Assembly: GCF_040703125.1 (NCBI RefSeq)
Contig: NZ_CP160035.1
Location: forward strand, 2,507,001-2,571,000
From: Flavobacterium ovatum
GTDB lineage: Bacteria > Bacteroidota > Bacteroidia > Flavobacteriales > Flavobacteriaceae
Direction of reading: 5' to 3'
Length of the DNA: 64,000 nucleotides
Part shown: one piece after another, positions 44,537 through 54,090 of the stretch
Layout of the letters: every line of letters starts with the position of its first letter
Numbering within the stretch: the stretch's first letter is position 1
Position numbers and translations under genes: made by a program
Notes under the pieces: generated by a model
What the model saw: only the letters and a program-made list of their open reading frames with translations
Told to the model about the DNA's origin: nothing
The model's database searches: none

Positions 44537-45883
44537 ATGAAAAAAATGAAAATAAGACAAGCTTTGTCGATACTCTTTATCAGTTTATTTGTTCTAAGCT
44601 GTTCAAAGAGTGATGAAGCGGAAGAGGTGGTTGCCGGCGTACCTTCGGCATATGCTGCAGCAAAGTTGACAAATGATGGTTTTACCGCCAACTGGACACG
44701 TGTATATCATGCCGATAAGTATTTAGTAGATGTTTCTACAAAGGCTGATTTTTCTACTTTTTTGCCAAATTATAATGCATTGTCTGTAACTGCTCTAACG
44801 GTAGATATTTCAGGATTAACTGCGGGTGTTTCTTACTATTATAGAGTAAGAGCTGTACGAGGAGCGCTAATTTCGGCCTTTTCAAATGTCATCACAGCAG
44901 AGATTCTTAGCACGGGACCTGAGCCTACAACGGCCTTAAAAGATGTGGCCAATTTTAATGTTGGTATGATTGTAAGATCAAGTAAACTTACAGGACAAAC
45001 ATCGGATATTATCTTAAGAGAATTTGATAATATTACCTCTGAGTACGAAATGAAAATGGATAAAATGTATCCAAGTAATGGAACCTACGACTTTGTAGCA
45101 GTTGACAAAATTGTGAAGTACGCTACGGACAATAATTTAAATCTTCATGGTCATGCTTTGATTTGGCATAATGCAACTCCTGACTGGGTTACAAAATTTT
45201 CAGGAACGAATGCTGAATTTGAGACTATGGTTAAAGGCTATATTACAACAGTAGTAACACGTTACAAAGGGAAAATTAAATCTTGGGATGTTGTTAATGA
45301 AGCAGTAGAAGATGGTAGTAATACTTTGAGAAATTCTATTTTTAGACAAAAAATGGGGGATGATTATATTAAAAAATGTTACCAATGGGCTAGAGATGCA
45401 GATCCTGCTTGTAAGTTGTTTTATAATGATTACAATTTTGCATCTAATGCTGGTAAAAGAGCAGCAATCTTTAAAATAGCTGATGATTTAAAGGTGAATA
45501 ATTTAATTGATGGTTTAGGGGCGCAAATGCATATTAGTTACAAATCACCTGCTGCTTCAGATATTCAAGCTGTTGTAAATGGTACTGTTTCTAGAAATTT
45601 ATTAATGCATTTTTCTGAATTGGATATTCAAGCCAATCCAGACAATAATATGACGACATTGACGCCAGAAAGAGCAATTGAACAAAAAAATAAGTACAAA
45701 GAAGTAGTTAAGATTTTCAACGCTATTCCTAAAGCAAATCAATATGCACTTACGGTTTGGGGATTGAGAGATAGTGAATCTTGGTTGATAAGCTTCTGGG
45801 GACATGCTGATTGGCCTTTGATGTACAATGACGATTACAGTGCCAAAAAAGCACATACTGGTTTCCTTGAAGGATTAAAATAG
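44537..45883 (+). CDS. GH10 endo-beta-1,4-xylanase, surface lipoprotein with FN3 domain
   Basis: A 448-residue endoxylanase. I start at 44537 (MKKMKIRQAL) because the open frame upstream runs through the hairpin, while this start gives a clean lipoprotein signal (lipobox VLSC, Cys22). Residues about 35-125 are a fibronectin type III-like domain. The GH10 TIM barrel (about 130-448) has HALIWHNATPDW, acid/base E255 in WDVVNEAVED, FYNDYNF, and nucleophile E361 in HFSELDI. It is likely anchored at the cell surface, next to the SusCD complex, and cuts xylan backbone into oligosaccharides. Its 3' end and terminator have a fossil copy at 37739. The long hairpin follows 20 bp after the stop. Confidence 0.94.
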   Translation: MKKMKIRQALSILFISLFVLSCSKSDEAEEVVAGVPSAYAAAKLTNDGFTANWTRVYHADKYLVDVSTKADFSTFLPNYNALSVTALTVDISGLTAGVSYYYRVRAVRGALISAFSNVITAEILSTGPEPTTALKDVANFNVGMIVRSSKLTGQTSDIILREFDNITSEYEMKMDKMYPSNGTYDFVAVDKIVKYATDNNLNLHGHALIWHNATPDWVTKFSGTNAEFETMVKGYITTVVTRYKGKIKSWDVVNEAVEDGSNTLRNSIFRQKMGDDYIKKCYQWARDADPACKLFYNDYNFASNAGKRAAIFKIADDLKVNNLIDGLGAQMHISYKSPAASDIQAVVNGTVSRNLLMHFSELDIQANPDNNMTTLTPERAIEQKNKYKEVVKIFNAIPKANQYALTVWGLRDSESWLISFWGHADWPLMYNDDYSAKKAHTGFLEGLK

Positions 45884-45903
45884 TCATAAGCACTATTTCA
45901 TTA

Positions 45904-45983
45904 CGGATTGATCCATCATCGTCACTTTTTTACTGATTGGTTGACAGTAAAATTGTGACTTGGTGGAATCAATCCGTTTTTTT
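45904..45983 (+). terminator. Long 3' hairpin after the first GH10 gene (copy 2)
   Basis: The outer stem CGGATTGAT (45904-45912)/ATCAATCCG (45968-45976) encloses the 15-bp helix GTCACTTTTTTACTG against CAGTAAAATTGTGAC with two mismatches; seven T follow. It ends the SusCD 2 operon and is conserved in the fossil copy. Confidence 0.8.
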
Positions 45984-46450
45984 ATACCCTGTTGTTAAAG
46001 TAGAGCAAGAGTATGATTCTGAAGGTTCGAATGTAGCATTTGGAAATACGATTTCAGGACGTATAATAAACGGTAATTCTCATGAATTTTAATCATTTTC
46101 TACAGGATAATAAAGTTCTTTTTAGCCAATTATAAATAACTTTTACTATCGATAGAAATTTACATTTTAATTTATACGCCTTCATTAGAGCCCGTAAACA
46201 TTGAAAAATGCACGATTTGTTTTAGTTATAGCTTCAATAGTACCATTCAACTAACGAACATCGTACTAATTTTACAAAACAGATTTTATGATTGCTAGTC
46301 GGTTTTTGGAAAGGCTACCTTTTTAGAATAATAAATTCAAAACAATCTTGAATATTCGTTTTCAATAGCTGTAAAAAAGAATTTATTCGAAATAAGAATA
46401 GCTTCATATAATCCAACAATATTTACCAATTATAAATTAAAAAATACAAT
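45984..46450. other. Intergenic region before the GH3 gene with a coding-like remnant
   Basis: From 45988 to the stop at 46090-46092 the frame reads PVVKVEQEYDSEGSNVAFGN and ends NGNSHEF, with normal codon use but no start codon; this may be the tail of a lost gene. The remaining ~360 bp are AT-rich with no gene, and presumably hold the promoter of the GH3 operon. Confidence 0.45.
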
Positions 46451-49078
46451 ATGTCTCAATTTAAACAGATTTGTCTTTTCATTCTATTAGCCATCACAAC
46501 TTGTGGTGCTCAAGTAGCGACTCATAAAGATGCCTCAAAAACCTTTGAAGAAAGAGCTTCTTTTTTAGTTTCGAAAATGACATTAAAAGAAAAGGTTTCT
46601 CAAATGACCTACAACTCTGCTGCAATAGATAGATTAGAAATTCCTGAAATGAACTGGTGGAACGAATGTTTACACGGTGTAGCTCGTGCGGGAATTGCCA
46701 CTGTTTTTCCACAAGGAATCGGAATGAGTGCTATGTTTGATAGAAGCCAAATGTTCGAAATTGCCAATGCTATTTCAGATGAAGCGAGAGCCAAACACCA
46801 TGATTTTGTATCTAAAAATAAAAGAGGTATTCACCAAGGTTTGACTTTCTGGACACCCAACATTAATATTTTTAGAGATCCAAGATGGGGTCGCGGAATG
46901 GAAACCTACGGTGAAGATCCTTATTTAACGGGAGAACTTGGGGTACAATTTATAAAAGGCTTACAAGGAAATGATCCTAAATATTATAAACTGATTGCTA
47001 CTGCAAAACATTTTGTGGTACACAGCGGACCAGAAGCGAGTCGTCATAGTTTTAATGTCGATCCGTCGGCTTTTGATATGCTGAATACCTATAGTCCACA
47101 GTTTGAAAAAGTGGTAAAGGAATCAGGAGTGTATTCTGTAATGTGTGCGTATAATAGTTATAAAGGGGTGCCTTGTTGTGGGAACAAACAATTAAGTGAT
47201 TTATTGAGAAAAGATTGGGGCTTCAAAGGATATATCGTGTCTGACTGTTGGGCGGTGACTGATTTTTATAATAAAGGAGCTCATGAAGTAGTCCAAACAA
47301 AGGAACAAGCATCTGCAATGGCAGTGCAAGCGGGAACCGACTTAAATTGCGGGGATTCGTATCCTTCACTTGTAAAAGCGGTGGAGCAAGGTTTAATTTC
47401 AGAAGTGGAACTAAACGTTTCAGTAGAAAGATTAGTAGAAGCACGATTAAAACTTGGCTTGTTTGCACCAAAAGGCGATGTGAAATATGAAGACATTCCC
47501 TATTCAGTAGTAGATTCAGAGGGACACCGTTTATTGGCCTTGCAGTCAGCTAGAAAATCAATGGTTTTATTAAAAAATAACAACCTATTGCCATTAAGCA
47601 AAAACTTGAAAAGAGTAGCGGTTATAGGTCCGAATGCGAATGATGCGGATGTGTTGCTTGGCAATTATAACGGTTTTCCGTCACAACCTATTACACCTTT
47701 GCAAGGGATTAAAAATAAACTACCAAATGCGAATGTGAGTTTTGCACAAGGTTGTAGACTAGCAGACGGTTTGCCAATTTTAGAAGCGGTTCCTGCAGCT
47801 GTTTTATATACCGATAGCAAATTGAAAAAGAAGGGTTTGAAAGCGGAGTATTTTTCGAATACCACATTAAAAGGTAACCCATCGCACAAACAAATCGATA
47901 AAAACGTTGACTTTTTATGGGCAACAACACCGCCATTTCCAGAAATGACGTATGATAAATATTCTGTTCGCTGGACGGGATATCTTTCTGTTCCAAAATC
48001 AGGTCGTTACGCGCTAGGAGGACAGTCCTATTCTGGAATGAAATTGTATGTCGATAAAAAATTAATTCTTGAAAGTGACAATGTTTATGAGCCTAAAACA
48101 GAATACGAGTATTTAGACTTAGAAGCTAATAAAGTGTATAAAATTAAATTAGAGTACAAACAAGACAATTCAGAGCATGCTATAATGCGTTTTTTATGGG
48201 AAGCACCTAATGAAAATCTTGAAAAAGAAGCAATGGCTTTGGCTGAAGCATCTGATGTTGTCGTTTTTTGTATGGGATTGAGTCCGCTTCTAGAAGGGGA
48301 AGAAATGAAAGTAAAAGTAGAAGGTTTTGATGGTGGTGATCGTGTGGATATCAAACTACCAGCTTCTCAAACTAATTTAATGAAAAAAATAAGCACACTA
48401 GGGAAACCGATGGTTTTGGTTTTGCTAAACGGTAGTGCGCTTGCCATCAATTGGGAAAACGAAAATATTCCTGCTATTCTAGAAGCTTGGTATCCTGGAC
48501 AAGCGGGAGGAACTGCAATTGCTGATATTTTGTTCGGTGATTATAATCCGTCAGGGCGTTTGCCGCTTACTTTTTATAAAGATATTAATGATATTCCAGC
48601 TTTTGATGATTATAATATGAAAGGCAAAACCTATCGCTATTTTCAAGGAAAACCCTTGTATGAATTTGGTTTTGGGTTGAGTTATACAAGTTATAAATAC
48701 AGCAATCTAGTTTTAGACAAAGAACAAGCAACGAACAAAGAAATTCTACTTTCAATTGATATTACCAATACTGGAAAAGTAGATGGCGACGAAGTAACCG
48801 AATTGTATATGAAAAGCGCCAAAGAAGATTTTCAAAACACCATAAGAACATTGGTAGGTTTTGAAAGAACTTTTCTAAAAGCGGGTGAAACAAAGACTGT
48901 TTCATTTAAAGTGCAACCAAAACAATTAGCACAAATCAATGCTGATGTGAAAATGGAAGTGAATCCAGGTGATTATACTTTTTCAGTAGGAGGAGCACAA
49001 CCAAATGAGGAAAGAATAAAAGCCGCCAATGTGGTTGTTAGCACAGTTACTTTAAAAGGAAACCCATTCAAAATTTAA
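46451..49078 (+). CDS. GH3 beta-xylosidase/beta-glucosidase with PA14 domain
   Basis: An 875-residue exported glycosidase. After a signal peptide (about 1-20; the TTC-G position makes a lipoprotein possible but not certain) comes the GH3 N-terminal barrel with NWWNECLHGVARAG, DPRWGRGMETYGEDP, TAKHFVVHSGPE and nucleophile D265 in YIVSDCWAV. The C-terminal alpha/beta domain (from about 370) is interrupted by a PA14 domain (about 455-590), and a fibronectin-like domain ends the protein (about 780-875). The ECLHGVARAG segment is usual for beta-xylosidases of this family. It probably works in the periplasm, releasing xylose from imported xylo-oligosaccharides. It starts a row of closely spaced genes. 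Confidence 0.92.
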   Translation: MSQFKQICLFILLAITTCGAQVATHKDASKTFEERASFLVSKMTLKEKVSQMTYNSAAIDRLEIPEMNWWNECLHGVARAGIATVFPQGIGMSAMFDRSQMFEIANAISDEARAKHHDFVSKNKRGIHQGLTFWTPNINIFRDPRWGRGMETYGEDPYLTGELGVQFIKGLQGNDPKYYKLIATAKHFVVHSGPEASRHSFNVDPSAFDMLNTYSPQFEKVVKESGVYSVMCAYNSYKGVPCCGNKQLSDLLRKDWGFKGYIVSDCWAVTDFYNKGAHEVVQTKEQASAMAVQAGTDLNCGDSYPSLVKAVEQGLISEVELNVSVERLVEARLKLGLFAPKGDVKYEDIPYSVVDSEGHRLLALQSARKSMVLLKNNNLLPLSKNLKRVAVIGPNANDADVLLGNYNGFPSQPITPLQGIKNKLPNANVSFAQGCRLADGLPILEAVPAAVLYTDSKLKKKGLKAEYFSNTTLKGNPSHKQIDKNVDFLWATTPPFPEMTYDKYSVRWTGYLSVPKSGRYALGGQSYSGMKLYVDKKLILESDNVYEPKTEYEYLDLEANKVYKIKLEYKQDNSEHAIMRFLWEAPNENLEKEAMALAEASDVVVFCMGLSPLLEGEEMKVKVEGFDGGDRVDIKLPASQTNLMKKISTLGKPMVLVLLNGSALAINWENENIPAILEAWYPGQAGGTAIADILFGDYNPSGRLPLTFYKDINDIPAFDDYNMKGKTYRYFQGKPLYEFGFGLSYTSYKYSNLVLDKEQATNKEILLSIDITNTGKVDGDEVTELYMKSAKEDFQNTIRTLVGFERTFLKAGETKTVSFKVQPKQLAQINADVKMEVNPGDYTFSVGGAQPNEERIKAANVVVSTVTLKGNPFKI

Positions 49079-49088
49079 TTAAAACGTT

Positions 49089-50204
49089 ATGAAAATAGTT
49101 TATAGTCTATCAATTACGGCATTATTTCTTTTTAGTATAGCGACCAATGGTCAAGTTAGCACTAAAAAAAGCAAAAGACATACCGTTGTTTCTATCGAAA
49201 AAGATAATTTTTTAATCAACGGTCAAATAATAAATAAGGGCAAAACATGGAAAGGGAATCCTATCGAAGGATTGTTGTTTAATTCCAGAATGGTGCAAGC
49301 GACTTTTGATGATGAGAATCCAGAAACAGCTGTTTTATGGAAATATCCCGACACTCAAAAATGGAGTGCAGATCGCAATACAGCCGAGTTTATTGCTGCC
49401 ATGGCAGAATGGAAATCGTATGGGTTAAACGCGATTACCGTGAATTTACAAGGTGGTAGTCCAACAGGATATGGCAATAAAAATTGGATCAACTCTGCTT
49501 TTACTGCTGATGGTTCTATTAAACCAGCCTATTGGAATAGATTAGAAAAAGTACTTAAAAAAGCCGATGATTTAGAAATGGTCGTAATCCTAGGATTATT
49601 TTATTTCGGTCAAGACCAACTTTTGGCAGATGAAAAAGCAGTAATCAATGCTGTTGATAATACTATAAACGGACTTCATAAAACGGGATATAGAAACATT
49701 CTTATTGAAGTTGTGAATGAATGTGACTTACCCTATTACGACCACAAAATCTTAACCGAAAGTGGTATGGCCACATTGATTAATAGAGTAAAAAACAATA
49801 AAAGAGGAAACTTTAGGTATTTAGTATCAACTAGTTTTCAAGGTGCTTCGATTCCAACTTCTAGTGTGATAGAAGCGTCTGATTATATTCTACTTCATGC
49901 AAACGCTGTTGAAGATCCAAAAGGTGTGGCAACAATGATCGAAAAAACAAAACAAGTGTCAGGTTATAGTTTAAAACCACTTGTTTTTAATGAAGATGAT
50001 CATTATGAATTTGATAAAGAAGAAAACAATTTCAAAACAGCAATCGAGAACAAGGCCTCATGGGGTTTCTTTGATTTTAGAAGAGAAGGAGAGGCAAATA
50101 TTGAAGAAGGATTTCAAAGTGTTCCTGTAGATTGGAAAGTAAGTTCAGCTCGAAAAAAAGCATTTTTTGAGTATGTGAAAACCATTGTAAATAGCGAAAA
50201 ATAA
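49089..50204 (+). CDS. Unclassified secreted glycoside hydrolase-like protein (clan GH-A features)
   Basis: A 371-residue exported protein (signal peptide about 1-21, cleavage near NGQ) that I cannot place in a named family. It has TIM-barrel features of clan GH-A: E211 in IEVVNECDLP sits where the acid/base follows strand 4, and E302 in LVFNEDDHYE where the nucleophile follows strand 7. Other marked segments are GLLFNSRMVQATFDD, WKSYGLNAITVNLQGGSP and VILGLFYFGQDQ. It lies 10 bp after the GH3 gene and 43 bp before a GH10 gene, so a role in xylan or xylo-oligosaccharide breakdown is likely. The exact bond cleaved is unknown. Confidence 0.7.
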   Translation: MKIVYSLSITALFLFSIATNGQVSTKKSKRHTVVSIEKDNFLINGQIINKGKTWKGNPIEGLLFNSRMVQATFDDENPETAVLWKYPDTQKWSADRNTAEFIAAMAEWKSYGLNAITVNLQGGSPTGYGNKNWINSAFTADGSIKPAYWNRLEKVLKKADDLEMVVILGLFYFGQDQLLADEKAVINAVDNTINGLHKTGYRNILIEVVNECDLPYYDHKILTESGMATLINRVKNNKRGNFRYLVSTSFQGASIPTSSVIEASDYILLHANAVEDPKGVATMIEKTKQVSGYSLKPLVFNEDDHYEFDKEENNFKTAIENKASWGFFDFRREGEANIEEGFQSVPVDWKVSSARKKAFFEYVKTIVNSEK

Positions 50205-50247
50205 ACGAAGAAATAAAATAATTTATTGATTTTAAAAAAAACAAAAT

Positions 50248-51369
50248 ATGAAAATAGTAAATAGCAAAACGGCTACAATTATATTGGCAGGGGTTTTAAT
50301 GATGAGTTGTCAGTCTAAAAAAGAAGTAGTAGATCAAGAACCAACATTAAAAAGCGCTTTTAAACAAGACTTTTTCATTGGTACAGCACTTAGTGCAGAC
50401 CAAATCAATGAAAAAGATTCGGTTGTAAATAACTTGATTAAATCACAATTTAGTGCTATTTCTCCCGAAAATAATTTGAAATGCGAAATGATTCATCCAA
50501 AATGGGATATGTATACTTTTGATGTAGCCGACAAATATGTGGCTTATGGAAAAAAGAATGACATGTTTGTGGTAGGTCATACGCTTATATGGCACGAGCA
50601 ATTGTCTCCATTTGTTCATGCTATAAAAAGCAAAGATTCGTTGAGCTTATTTATGGAAAATCACATCAATACGGTTGCAGGAAGATACAAAGGTGAAATT
50701 GATGGTTGGGATGTTGTAAATGAGGCTTTGAACGAAGACGGAACCTATAGAAAATCAATATTTCTGGATAAACTTGGAGAAGATTATTTAGTAACTGCTT
50801 TCAAATTAGCAGAAAAAGCAGCTCCAGGAACGGAGTTATATTACAATGATTTTAATATTGAGCAACCTAAGAAAAGAGAAGGAGCTATTCGATTATTAAA
50901 GAAAATAATAGACAGTGGTGCTCGTATTGACGGTGTTGGAATTCAAGGACACTGGAGCCTTGATGGTCTGCCATTGAAAGATATTGAAGAAAGTATTATT
51001 GCCTATTCGAAATTAGGATTGAAGGTGATGTTTACTGAACTAGATATTTCGGTTTTACCAGTACCAGAAAAATTAGTAGGTGCTAATGTGAATCAAAATT
51101 TTGAACAAGACGCAAAAATGAATCCGTACACTAATGGAGTTCCAGACAGTATCCAAGTAAAACTTGCGCAACGTTATGAAGATTTGTTTAAAGTATTCTT
51201 GAAGCACCAAGACAAAATTAGTCGTGTTACTTTTTGGGGAGTGAATGATAGTCAATCGTGGTTAAACAATTGGCCTATTAAAAACAGAACAAATTATCCA
51301 TTGCTTTTTGATCGAAATAATAAGACTAACAAAGCATACGATAAAGTAATGGCTTTGAAAAAAAAATAG
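50248..51369 (+). CDS. GH10 endo-beta-1,4-xylanase (second copy), lipoprotein
   Basis: A 373-residue xylanase with lipobox MMSC (Cys21) and directly the GH10 barrel: DFFIGTALSADQI, HTLIWHEQLSPF, acid/base E159 in WDVVNEALNEDG, YYNDFNIEQPKKR, GVGIQGHWSL, nucleophile E264 in FTELDIS, and FWGVNDSQSWLNNWP. All catalytic residues are present. It differs much from the first GH10 (no FN3 domain, different loops), so it is not a recent duplicate. Such short GH10 lipoproteins often act on soluble xylo-oligosaccharides in the periplasm, which is inference here. Confidence 0.94.
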   Translation: MKIVNSKTATIILAGVLMMSCQSKKEVVDQEPTLKSAFKQDFFIGTALSADQINEKDSVVNNLIKSQFSAISPENNLKCEMIHPKWDMYTFDVADKYVAYGKKNDMFVVGHTLIWHEQLSPFVHAIKSKDSLSLFMENHINTVAGRYKGEIDGWDVVNEALNEDGTYRKSIFLDKLGEDYLVTAFKLAEKAAPGTELYYNDFNIEQPKKREGAIRLLKKIIDSGARIDGVGIQGHWSLDGLPLKDIEESIIAYSKLGLKVMFTELDISVLPVPEKLVGANVNQNFEQDAKMNPYTNGVPDSIQVKLAQRYEDLFKVFLKHQDKISRVTFWGVNDSQSWLNNWPIKNRTNYPLLFDRNNKTNKAYDKVMALKKK

Positions 51370-51558
51370 AGCGACTGTAAATAGGAGTAGCGCAAATGCC
51401 TTAAAATTTTAGGACTATTTGTTACTTGTACTAAAATTAAAAAAGCACGCAGATTTAAAATTGATTAACTGTAATTAACCTGTCTAATCTGCGTGTAATT
51501 TTTTATCTAGTATGTGAAGCGGACAGTCATATAAAATTAAATAAAATTAAAAGGGATT
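51370..51558. repeat. Intergenic palindrome with CACGCAGATT arms
   Basis: CACGCAGATT (51446-51455) and AATCTGCGTG (51486-51495) make a 10-bp stem with a 30-base loop followed by TAATTTTTT, so it can act as a terminator. The same arms occur at 62600-62630. Confidence 0.65.
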
Positions 51559-52566
51559 ATGATACAAATTTCTAGACTTTCGAAAATAGTAGTTTTATCA
51601 TTGTTGACTTTATTTTGTCAACAGGGGATTTCACAATCCTTCGATAATTATAAATGGGAAACCTTGGTTTGTACAGGAGAACCAGCGGCACGACATGAAG
51701 CGGCATTTGTGGAAGTTGGAGGTAAATTTTATCTTCTTGGAGGTCGTCGTATTCAAGAAGTTTCCATTTTTAATCCTGAAACCAATACTTGGACCTCAGG
51801 AGCCAAACCCCCAATTGAATTGCACCATTTTCAAAGTTTCGCCTATAAAGGAAAAATTTATGTAGTTGGAGCACATACTGGGCAATACCCACATGAAACT
51901 CCAGTAGCAACATCTTATATGTATGATCCTGCAAAAGACAGTTGGGAAAAAGGCTTTTCAATGCCAAACAATAGATTAAGAGCCTCTACAACCACTAATG
52001 TTTATAAGGACAAGCTCTATATTTCGGGTGGAATCATAGACGGTCATTGGGATGGACACGTAAACTGGTTTGATGTTTATGATTTCAAAACAGGAAAATG
52101 GGAAACATTGCCAGATGCACCACGAGCTCGAGATCATGCTACCTCTGTAGTGTGTAAAGATAAATTATATGTATTGGGAGGAAGGGTTTCATCAGGCGTT
52201 ATCAACAAGGTTTTTGAGTTAACAATTCCAGAAGTGGATGTGTTTGATTTCAAAACTGGACAATGGAGCACACTTGCCAATCCTGTTCCTACGCAACGTG
52301 CAGGTATTGCATCAATTTGTATTGGTGATAAAATTTTGGTTACTGGAGGCGAAAATGCAGATCAAATACTAGCGCATAATGAAGTTGAAGTTTTAGATAC
52401 AAAAACAGGAGCATGGAGTACACTACCATCATTGCAGCAGGGTAGACATGGTACACAATTTATTTGGTACAAAAAAGAATTGTATATCGCTTCTGGCTGT
52501 GGCCAAAGAGGTGGCGAACCGGAATTAAAAACAATTGAGCGCTTTAGTGATAAAACGATTAAATAA
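51559..52566 (+). CDS. Secreted kelch-repeat beta-propeller protein
   Basis: A 335-residue exported protein (signal peptide about 1-25, cleavage near GIS-Q). Six kelch repeats are visible, each with a GG pair and a later Tyr/Trp: KFYLLGGRR, KIYVVGAHT, KLYISGGII, KLYVLGGRV, KILVTGGEN, ELYIASGCG. The family includes carbohydrate-binding and sugar epimerase propellers (NanM-like), but none of their catalytic residues can be assigned here. It lies between GH10 2 and the sugar transporter, 42 bp before the latter, so it probably belongs to xylo-oligosaccharide handling in the periplasm. Confidence 0.8.
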   Translation: MIQISRLSKIVVLSLLTLFCQQGISQSFDNYKWETLVCTGEPAARHEAAFVEVGGKFYLLGGRRIQEVSIFNPETNTWTSGAKPPIELHHFQSFAYKGKIYVVGAHTGQYPHETPVATSYMYDPAKDSWEKGFSMPNNRLRASTTTNVYKDKLYISGGIIDGHWDGHVNWFDVYDFKTGKWETLPDAPRARDHATSVVCKDKLYVLGGRVSSGVINKVFELTIPEVDVFDFKTGQWSTLANPVPTQRAGIASICIGDKILVTGGENADQILAHNEVEVLDTKTGAWSTLPSLQQGRHGTQFIWYKKELYIASGCGQRGGEPELKTIERFSDKTIK

Positions 52567-52608
52567 TAGGAAACGTTTAGAAAGAATAATCATAAATACA
52601 TTTACAAA

Positions 52609-54084
52609 ATGAATAATACATCCCAAAAACTTTCGGTTTTAGAGAAAGTAGGTTACAGTTTAGGCGACTTTGCAGCCAATTTGATTTTCCAGACTTTGAT
52701 GACCTTTTTGGCGTTTTTCTACACCGATGTGTATAAGATTCCAGCGGGTACAGCAAGTGCGATTATCTTTTTCGGAGGGTTTATCGGTGCCTTTTTTAAT
52801 ATTATAATGGGTGCGGTTGCCGACAGGACGAGAACCCGTTGGGGAAAATTCAGGCCTTGGATTTTATGGACATCGGTGCCATTTGGAATTATCGCTATTT
52901 TGGCTTTCTCAACACCAGATTTTGGTCCAGACGGAAAAGTAATTTATGCCTTAGTGACTTATTTCTTATTGATATTAGTGTACTCGGCCAATAATTTACC
53001 GTATTCAGCTTTAAGCGGAGTTTTGACAGGAGATATGGGACAACGTAACAGTTTGTCATCGTATCGTTTTGTGGCCGTAATGTTTGCACAATTTATCATT
53101 CAAGGATTGTTGTTGCCTTTGGTTTTAATATTGGGTCATGGCGACAAAGCAGCTGGTTTTAAAACGACCATGATGATTTTTGCAATAGCAGGAGTTATTT
53201 GTTTTATAATCACATTTTTGACTACAAAAGAACGTATTGTTCCTAAGAAAGAACAAGAATCATCAGTAAAACAAGATTTAATTGATTTGTCCAAAAACAA
53301 GCCGTGGGTCATCATGCTTTTTGTTACTATTTTGATATTTGTTACGCTTTCGCTAAAAGGAGGAATGTACATTTATTACTTTAAATACTACTTAGATCCT
53401 GTTGCTCAAGCTACGTTTTTGCAAGATATTGGATTTAATAACATGATTGCAGGATTGAATGATACACTAATTGGAATGGGACTTACCGAGTTTCAATGGC
53501 CAAAAGATGCACCTACATCTGCCTTTAGTTTGTTCAATTCGGGTGGAATTTTATTCATGATTTTCGGAATTATGTTTTCAAAAGGATTGGCGGATAAATT
53601 TGGTAAAAGAAACATTTTTATTGCCTTTATATTCTTGTCTGCTTTAAGTTTGGTTCAGTTCAATTTTTATGCGCCTACGTCTATAACTTTAGTATTTGTA
53701 ACGCAGGTGGTACATGGATTTTTGTACGGAATTACGATTCCGTTATTATGGGCGATGATTGCTGATGTAGCTGATTATAGCGAATGGAAAAACAACCGAC
53801 GCGCAACTGCGATCATCTTTTCAGCTATGATTTTTGGTCTAAAAGTAGGTTTGAGTATTGGTGGTGCTTTGGGTGCTTTTCTATTATCAAGATACGGTTA
53901 TGTAGCCGAAGCAGCGAACCAAGCACAATCTGCAATTGACGGAATTAAATTAGCAGTAAGTGTTTATCCAGGATTATTTTTTATAGCAAGTGCAGGTTTG
54001 GTATGTTTTTATATTATCGATAAAAAAATGGAAGTGCAACTAGAAAGTGAATTAAAAGAAAGAAGAAGTAAAACTATAAATTAA
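52609..54084 (+). CDS. GPH-family sugar:cation symporter (MFS, XynB/MelB type)
   Basis: A 491-residue inner membrane transporter with about 12 transmembrane helices. The signature of the glycoside-pentoside-hexuronide family is present: ADRTRTRWGKFRPWI after TM2 (about residues 72-86), and YSALSGVLTGDMGQRNSLSSYR in the loop after TM4 (given as LTGDMGQRNSLSSYR). An insertion of about 40 residues follows the middle region. It would bring xylose or short xylo-oligosaccharides into the cytoplasm, matching the cytoplasmic GH43 encoded 6 bp later. Confidence 0.92.
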   Translation: MNNTSQKLSVLEKVGYSLGDFAANLIFQTLMTFLAFFYTDVYKIPAGTASAIIFFGGFIGAFFNIIMGAVADRTRTRWGKFRPWILWTSVPFGIIAILAFSTPDFGPDGKVIYALVTYFLLILVYSANNLPYSALSGVLTGDMGQRNSLSSYRFVAVMFAQFIIQGLLLPLVLILGHGDKAAGFKTTMMIFAIAGVICFIITFLTTKERIVPKKEQESSVKQDLIDLSKNKPWVIMLFVTILIFVTLSLKGGMYIYYFKYYLDPVAQATFLQDIGFNNMIAGLNDTLIGMGLTEFQWPKDAPTSAFSLFNSGGILFMIFGIMFSKGLADKFGKRNIFIAFIFLSALSLVQFNFYAPTSITLVFVTQVVHGFLYGITIPLLWAMIADVADYSEWKNNRRATAIIFSAMIFGLKVGLSIGGALGAFLLSRYGYVAEAANQAQSAIDGIKLAVSVYPGLFFIASAGLVCFYIIDKKMEVQLESELKERRSKTIN

Positions 54085-54090
54085 ATTATT

